From the NCBI GenBank assembly GCA_037074765.1, contig JBAMDO010000152.1, positions 62,001 through 126,000 of the forward strand: a stretch of 64,000 nt of DNA. The letters are read 5' to 3'. Within the stretch, counting starts at the first letter, position 1; the number at the start of each line of letters is the position of its first letter. Below, piece after piece: positions 58,301 to 64,000 of this stretch. The DNA comes from Mansonella perstans (lineage: Eukaryota; Nematoda; Chromadorea; Rhabditida; Onchocercidae). The position numbers and the translations under genes are program-made. Under the pieces are notes generated by a model. The model did no database searches and was not told where the DNA came from. It saw only the letters and a program-made list of their open reading frames with translations.

Positions 58301-60036
58301 TCGTCATTATTATTGATCATTGTTGATTGTCACAGCATTATTATCCATAATATATACATGTTATGGGTAATAATCTAGCATGAAGAATTTAAAGTAATTT
58401 ATTAAAACATATTTGCAGAGAAATGTAGTGATATCTTTGCAATACGTTACATCATTGGATGATGGGCCGATCATTACTGTTGGTGCGATACCCTTGAGCA
58501 TCATTAACATCAAATGATATCGCAGCGATAACCTAGATCTGCTTTTCTAGTTATCATTGTACTAATTCATTCATCGTTATCCTCTACAAGGAATGAATGG
58601 TTCATATTTTGTTACACTAATTTCTGCCTTACTATTTTTCCTTTAAACATTCTTTACGATTAAAATTACATATCTCTAATATTCGAAGAATTCTCTTTTT
58701 AATTTTATGATAATATTTTCGTACCAGAATGATTAGAAATAAAAGCTTTAAAGAGATAAAAATTATTTCAGAAAACAAAAGGTTTGAAATTAAAATAAAT
58801 CGTTCCTTTCAAATTTCTCTGAATGAGTTTGAAAATCTTAGCAAATATTTTGTGCAAATGGATAAAATTAATGCAACACGAGACATTTATGTCGAAACAT
58901 TGAACATAAGATGCTTAAACAAGCTTCATCGATTCTGGCTATTAATTGTTAGCATTAGGTTAGAAGCTACTGATAGTCGACTGATGTGTGAAATCGTACA
59001 ATTTGGCCAAATTTGATCAAATCGAATTCATAGTTCTTCATTTTCTATAACTTTTGTGAAAATACTCCTTCAATTAATACATACCATGTATTTGAAATTT
59101 TAATATTTGACATCAGTTTTGCTTAATTATCACTGCCCTTCTGATGACGAATTTTCACTGCATTATCAAGCAGTTATTTTCAAAGTTGCTAAGCCTTGAA
59201 TGCAGTTTTTCTAGTAATATAATAGCAAGGATCTTTTGAATGATAGTTTGCGTAAGACAAAGTATTTCTTTGTAATTAGCAGTTAAGTAGTCATTATATA
59301 GCGCAATAATTAATTTGTTCATTCTAGGTTTTTGAATGTCCATTTTAACTTCTTCACCAAGTGTTGATTAGATTTTCTGAAGTTGAAGCATGCAGTGTTT
59401 TAATAGTTTTCTTAGACTTGAATTTGAAGGTTTTTAAACAATCACTATTTCTGATAAACTGTTGATATCAGCATTTCTATTTTCTAATTTTTTGATAAAT
59501 GATACGATTTCCACTTTTTTTACTTTTTTTGTAAAAAGAGAAAAATTCAGTTTTTTAAAAGTTCACTTAAAATTGATGGATGGACTCTTTTTTTCTAGGC
59601 TGCATCAAAAAAATTACTGTTTGCTTCCATCTATAATTATTGCAACTTCTTGTTGTAGATTTATATCACGAAGATTTCTCAAACAATCTTAGTTTGATAC
59701 TTCAGATCACTTTTTCCAATGTGAGAGTCTCTGCACCGCAAAACCATCCTTCCTTTTTTGTTTAAGTAGTCGCAGAGAGAATACCCTAATTTAGTTATTG
59801 CTGATTCAGGTTCACATTCAGATTAGAAGCGAATTGCAACGAAAGAGTTTGCGTTTGTAACTGCTGCTTGGTTATGTTTGTCCGTTACTTCACTTCTCTA
59901 TATTTTTCACAAATATAAAAGAGTTGCTTCTTTATTCTGCGAATAATTTATGCCTTAACCGCAAATACTGTGTACTTCACACCTCAATCTTTCTATCTCA
60001 TTTGCAAAAAGTCCAACAAGAATTTTAGTTTTTCAG
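55374..60036. other. 4.7-kb gene-poor region
   Basis: No exon with family resemblance found on either strand. Several AT-rich open frames occur (55826-56095, 58729-59016 on the plus strand), but none shows a motif or a supporting splice partner. The start should include the CREB3-like 3' UTR. A GA repeat lies at about 56635-56649. Confidence 0.5.
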
Positions 60037-60091
60037 AGAAGTTCGCATTGTTGAACATATCAGGAAGATGCTCAGAGAAGAACAAGGTTAA

Positions 60092-60566
60092 ATGTCGTGG
60101 ATGGAATATGAGGAGTTGAAGCAATATATTATCATTGCTGGTGCCATTTTACTTCTGTTCATTATATTCACTTTAATTTATTATATTTTCAAGAAAACGA
60201 AAACATTCTCTATTGTATTCCCCGTGTAAGTTCTTAATTTCATTGTTTTTTAAATTTCAAGATGATATTTCAGTCTGTTTTTAATCTTTATAATGGAAAA
60301 AGTGAACAGCTGACTGGAAATATAATTCAAGTATCAGCATAATACATTTGTTTGATTATTTCTACTCACTTTCCACAACTTCTTTTGAGAATGATAACGA
60401 TTGTAATTAAAGTTTTAGATCAAAGCCAAATAACGGTAAATCTACGTTGCCAGGTACCGATGATAATGCAATGGGTGATGGAAAAAATGTATATGTTGAG
60501 TTGAAAAAGAAAACTACCAGAAATTTGAACGTATACAGTTTGGAGAATGAAAGCGGACTAATCTAA
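60092..60566 (+). CDS. Small single-pass membrane protein, family unknown
   Basis: Two exons, 60092-60225 and 60419-60566, give 93 residues. The protein starts MSWMEYEELKQ and moves at once into a strong hydrophobic helix (YIIIAGAILLLFIIFTLIYY) at about residues 12-31, followed by a basic stop-transfer stretch (KKTKTF). The second exon is polar and charged (STLPGTDDNAMGDG, VYVELKKKTTRN) and ends YSLENESGLI. A GTGTAAGT-type donor and a TTTTAG acceptor join the exons in exact phase. The layout suggests a short outside N terminus and a cytosolic tail of about 60 residues. A TTTTTCAG acceptor 55 bases upstream fits trans-splicing. A seven-codon upstream ORF (MLREEQG) stops directly before this ATG. 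I do not recognise the family; the gene call rests on the phase-perfect join. Confidence 0.65.
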
Positions 60567-61397
60567 TTCAATTCATGATTTGTATTTATTTTAAAAAATC
60601 AATTGTACAATTTAATTTTTTCAAATTATGCTAAGGTAAAAATTGCAGTGCAACCTTAATAATATGGCCTTCATTTTGGAGTAACAGTAAGAGTATCATT
60701 TTTCACTAATGCCAGATCCAGTAAATATTTCGATTTTTATAGCAGTGTGAGTTTTCATATTGATCATTTGTTCTTTCTGAAGCGTTTGAATAATGATAAA
60801 TGAATGTAAGATATTTTGGTGAACTTACTACGACATATCGTCAGCAAACTTGTTCTGATTATAGTTAAAAGAATCATTTGAAATAAATAAATGCTCCTCT
60901 CGCTATAAAATCTTTCTCATGAAAGAATGGAAGACTTTCTGCTATTCTCTTCATTGATTTTTTTCCAAAATTTGCTTTAGCGTAATCGATCAATTGTTTA
61001 AAATATTTTCAAAAGATTAAATCATCCCTTCATTAAGCTAATGTTTCCTGATAGAAAATGAATCTTTGCGTGATTCCAATAATTCTTTGAGTGATAAATT
61101 ATTATTTTTTATTATTATTGAAAGAAGGGAACTGAATTTTGATTTTGTGAAATGTCTTCCTTTACTTTTGCCAAAACGCATCATTTGTTGTTATCGTTAT
61201 CAGAGTTTTTTTAATCAACAACTTTACTTTACTTCAAATGATTGCAAAATGCGACACTAAACTTTAATGGAATAATAAATAACTTTAATGAATCAAACAG
61301 ATCAACCTATTGTTAAACATTAACTTGTTCTTTTCTGTGTGAATATGTCAATATCAGCTCGCATTATTTCTAGCATCATTGTTGCAGTTCCTCATTA
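60567..61397. other. Convergent intergenic region
   Basis: Between the small membrane gene and the collagen gene 3' end. AATAAATAAA near 60882 could be a polyadenylation signal. No exon recognised. Confidence 0.55.
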
Positions 61398-61963
61398 TCA
61401 CTCTTCTTCAGTAGCGTCAGAACCTCCCAATATCACTCTGGTCGCAGATAGAAGGAAGAATATCAGTGCAAGTGAACATGCAAACAACGCACCCACTGCT
61501 ACTCCCATCAATATCGGCTTTTCTTAAAACAATATTTTCAATCATATTTGGTTCTAGTTTAAGTCAGGGAATTCTTAGAAATTGATAGATATTACAAGAA
61601 GTGGTAATCAACTGATCTGAATTATTACGTCCAGACTTGTTCATGGGAAATGCGAAAAAGAAAAATAGCTCAAAGAAAAAAAAAACAATTAAAAGCATCT
61701 GATAGGAAAAGCTCACCAAAATTTGTTTTGCCTTTTTCACCTTTTGGACCACGTGGGCCCGGTGGACCAGGTGGTCCTTGTTCACCCGGCGGCCCTTTTT
61801 CGCCTTGCAGTCCTGGAGGGCCTCTTGGACCTGGTGGACCCTGCGGTCCTTTCTTACCTGGTGGACCTTCTACAATATCGTCTGCAAACCGTCGAATTCT
61901 TCGGATATGATACGAAGTGCTCACATCAAATGGTTTGATGTCTCTCTGGCACAAAATACAGCG
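61398..61963 (-). CDS. Collagen-domain protein with C-terminal hydrophobic helix, 3' exons only
   Basis: Two minus-strand exons, 61963-61717 and 61522-61398. The first reads [14 protein letters not shown], then [11 protein letters not shown], then 16 Gly-X-Y triplets ([32 protein letters not shown]). The RIRR sequence just before the triplets resembles the dibasic subtilisin-like cleavage site seen before the triple helix in nematode cuticle collagens. The second exon joins in phase and reads [33 protein letters not shown], then SDATEEE and a stop. That is a hydrophobic helix of about 23 residues followed by a short acidic tail. Nematode cuticle collagens normally have their membrane segment at the N terminus and end in a cysteine-bearing tail, so this end is odd. 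The 5' part of the gene was not found; the acceptor at 61965-61964 shows at least one exon lies upstream. Confidence 0.72.
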
Positions 61964-63762
61964 CTAAAAGTTCTTCGCATGAAAACATACATTTAGCTTA
62001 TTATTAGTTAAAACTAATTTTGAGTTTGAATTTGAGTTATGAATCATTAACAATTTTTTTTTAAAAAGGAATAGGAATTAGCGTCTGGCTGATCGAAGAA
62101 AGTCTCAACAAGTTATGAAACGATCCGCTGAAATGTGGGAAATAGGTGCGCATATGGAAATACCAGGGTTAAATATAGGGACTCATATTATAAGCATCTG
62201 CTTATGTTACAAACTTACTACACATTCAATTTCCCCCAGATTTTTTCAATCTAAAAACTGAAGACATAAAATTGTCTGCTATCCAACGGCTGTTGATGGA
62301 AGTTTCTACAAGCATCCTTAATTATCCTCATTTATTTTGAAAACTTAGAATTGCAATAAATGAGTAAAGCTTACTAATTTGATCAAATAAATGGTTAAAA
62401 TAAATGAAATAACTGCCAGTCGCATAAATTCCTTAATGCTGAAAACAATTTATGATGAAATTTGTCTCTTTTACATGAAATTATAGTCACCATATGAAAT
62501 AGTAAATGCTCTGCTTTATACTTTCAATCAATATCTCTCAATAAAACTTTGAAACATTAAAATAACCACTTATGAAATGAAAAGCAAACCACACAACACG
62601 TCCAGCGATCTCAATAAAAAAAATCAATGACTGGCAGATACGATGATTTTGCGAAGCAAAAAATGATGAAAATCTGCATAATTAAAATCAAATTTTTGCA
62701 TTTTCAGACTTCACTCCATGTCTTGAATCAATTATGATAGTGGCAAAAGTTGTTTCACTTAAAGAGATTATAGGAATTAAAGCTAGAATTGTTGATCTTT
62801 CTGTTTAGTTAGCTCTCCCTTTTCTTTTTACTGTTTTATGGGCCATAAGACTCATTCGAATCATTGAGAAAAAGGAAAAATATTGAATTTATACTTTTAA
62901 TCGATATGATATGATACTGAATTCACTGACCTATCTTATTTCTTCAATATCAAAGGGCAGTATTTAAATGGCTTGCTTTCACCAGTGGTTTCTTCAACAT
63001 TACTTCGGATTGAGTGCCAATACAACGATTTCTTTTCTAAGCTGATTATATCAGTCTTTCGATTTTTGAATGATTTCTTCGATATCGTTAAATGATTGGC
63101 AATCTGCTGCTAACTCCCTAAAAAGTTATAGCAACTCTTCTCGCCATCACAGCTACTTTCCATTCTCTAGCATACATCTTCAGCGAAATGTATATGAAAT
63201 AGAAAAAGTATTTTCCTATAAATTGACATATTCACAGGAAAGCATCTCTTGATTACAAATTTTTTTTGTCACGAGTTTCTTCTCCTTACGTAATAATCGA
63301 TTTGCTTTGCGAAGCATCATCAACAAAACCAATGGATTTTATCACGCTTTTTTCCACAAATTCATAAAGCTTTCGTGCAAATTTAGCATGAATTGAAGTT
63401 ATTCAAAAAATTTTCCGATAAGAACAATGAGTTTCGAAAGTGAACTTCACTTGAGACAAATGAAAAACGACGGGTGAAATGAAAGAGAATTCTTTTACTA
63501 CAAGCTGTAAGCGCTCTTTTGATAAGCAGTCGTTATTGCCTTAAGTAAAAATATACTGTTAACTAATTTGAATAGCATTTTTTCGTATATTAATTTACAG
63601 TAATATTTGCTCATCTATCCATGTTGTTAATCTACCGGGAAGAAAGGAGGAATTTGATTTGTATGAGAGTTTATCAGTAGTTTATTTAAAATGACATCAT
63701 CAGCATTATTAGTAATATCAGGAATAATATTGATGGAATTTGTTTTAGCAATCAGTCGTAGT
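61964..63762. other. Unresolved region upstream of collagen exons
   Basis: It should hold the 5' exons of the collagen gene and the hexokinase 3' UTR, both on the minus strand. One candidate exon lies at 63369-63290 on the minus strand (LYEFVEKSVIKSIGFVDDAS, ending at a GTAAGG donor), but I could not connect it in phase to anything. No other exon is clear. Confidence 0.4.
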
Positions 63763-63852
63763 TTATCCATGTTCCTTTCTGACTCGATCAGCAACAGCAG
63801 CAACGAGAGCTGCTTCACGGCCACTTCCATCTTCTGACAGCATTAATTGGTA
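63763..63852 (-). CDS. hxk: Hexokinase, last exon
   Basis: A 90-bp minus-strand exon after an AACTTCAG acceptor. It encodes YQLMLSEDGSGREAALVAAV, then ADRVRKEHG and stop. The LSEDGSG(R/K)GAAL block is the C-terminal signature of animal hexokinases, where it packs near the ATP site; here Gly is replaced by Glu in GREAAL. The exon before it was not found in the remaining 148 bases of the window, so the gene continues beyond the right edge. Hexokinase phosphorylates glucose to glucose 6-phosphate at the entry to glycolysis. Confidence 0.88.
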   Translation of the reverse strand, partial: YQLMLSEDGSGREAALVAAVADRVRKEHG

Positions 63853-64000
63853 CTGAAGTTTTTGCTTCTTCAGTGAAATTTTTAACGTAATTCAGACTTT
63901 TTAGATAATAAGAAAAACACCTCTTGATTCACTGTTTGCATTGCTACTGAATAATAGAAAGAGGCTCTCATCAAGAGACACAACAGAGCTTGCCTAAATT

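Noticed and set aside
58729..59016. 95-codon plus-strand open frame
   Set aside because: AT-driven Lys/Ile/Asn-rich text without recognisable domain; could be checked by conservation.

Overview
The window looks like nuclear DNA of a nematode, most likely a spirurid/filarial species (the species is inferred). It is AT-rich. The genes are cut into many exons of about 50-300 bp, nearly all acceptors are T-rich and end in TTTCAG or TTTTAG, and several coding starts lie a few bases after such an acceptor, as expected with spliced-leader trans-splicing. A Gly-X-Y collagen is present, and many products match animal families at diagnostic motifs. I built the gene models by hand by joining exons in phase; exon edges are predictions. 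Several full models give exact multiples of three (GH47, SNX1, DXO, Src, CREB3-like, LysM).

Layout. 303-848 (+): last exons of a CTDSPL2-type phosphatase. 2698-7584 (+): class I alpha-mannosidase (GH47). 8294-10875 (-): SNX1/Vps5 sorting nexin. 11427-13272 (+): DXO/Dom3 RNA decapping nuclease. 13872-21124 (-): long coiled-coil protein with a C-terminal RING finger. 22497-26880 (-): CEP97-like LRR/IQ protein. 28539-33112 (+): VAC14. 34543-37758 (-): endophilin A. 37759-42347: gene-free tract with three minisatellites. 42348-44720 (-): NAD-isocitrate dehydrogenase alpha. 45838-47013 (+): LysM membrane protein. 47918-51237 (+): Src-family kinase. 52360-55373 (+): CREB3-like membrane bZIP. 55374-60036: gene-poor. 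60092-60566 (+): small single-pass membrane protein. 61398-61963 (-): 3' end of a collagen gene with a C-terminal hydrophobic helix. 63763-63852 (-): last exon of hexokinase.

Most genes are housekeeping. Three act in endosomal or membrane traffic (SNX1 in retromer, VAC14 in the PIKfyve complex, endophilin in endocytosis) and two act in the secretory pathway or ER (GH47 mannosidase, CREB3-like). They are interleaved on both strands and nothing suggests an operon. Head-to-head pairs SNX1/DXO, CEP97/VAC14 and IDH3A/LysM probably share promoter regions.

Points worth following up are four predicted GC-AG introns in four genes, a fibronectin-III-like tail on the CEP97-like protein, partial exon duplications in the RING and CREB3-like genes, a 21-nt microexon in VAC14, the unusual collagen C terminus, the small two-exon membrane gene, and clustered minisatellites. 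I found no mobile element with recognisable coding capacity, no CRISPR array, no rRNA and no convincing tRNA.
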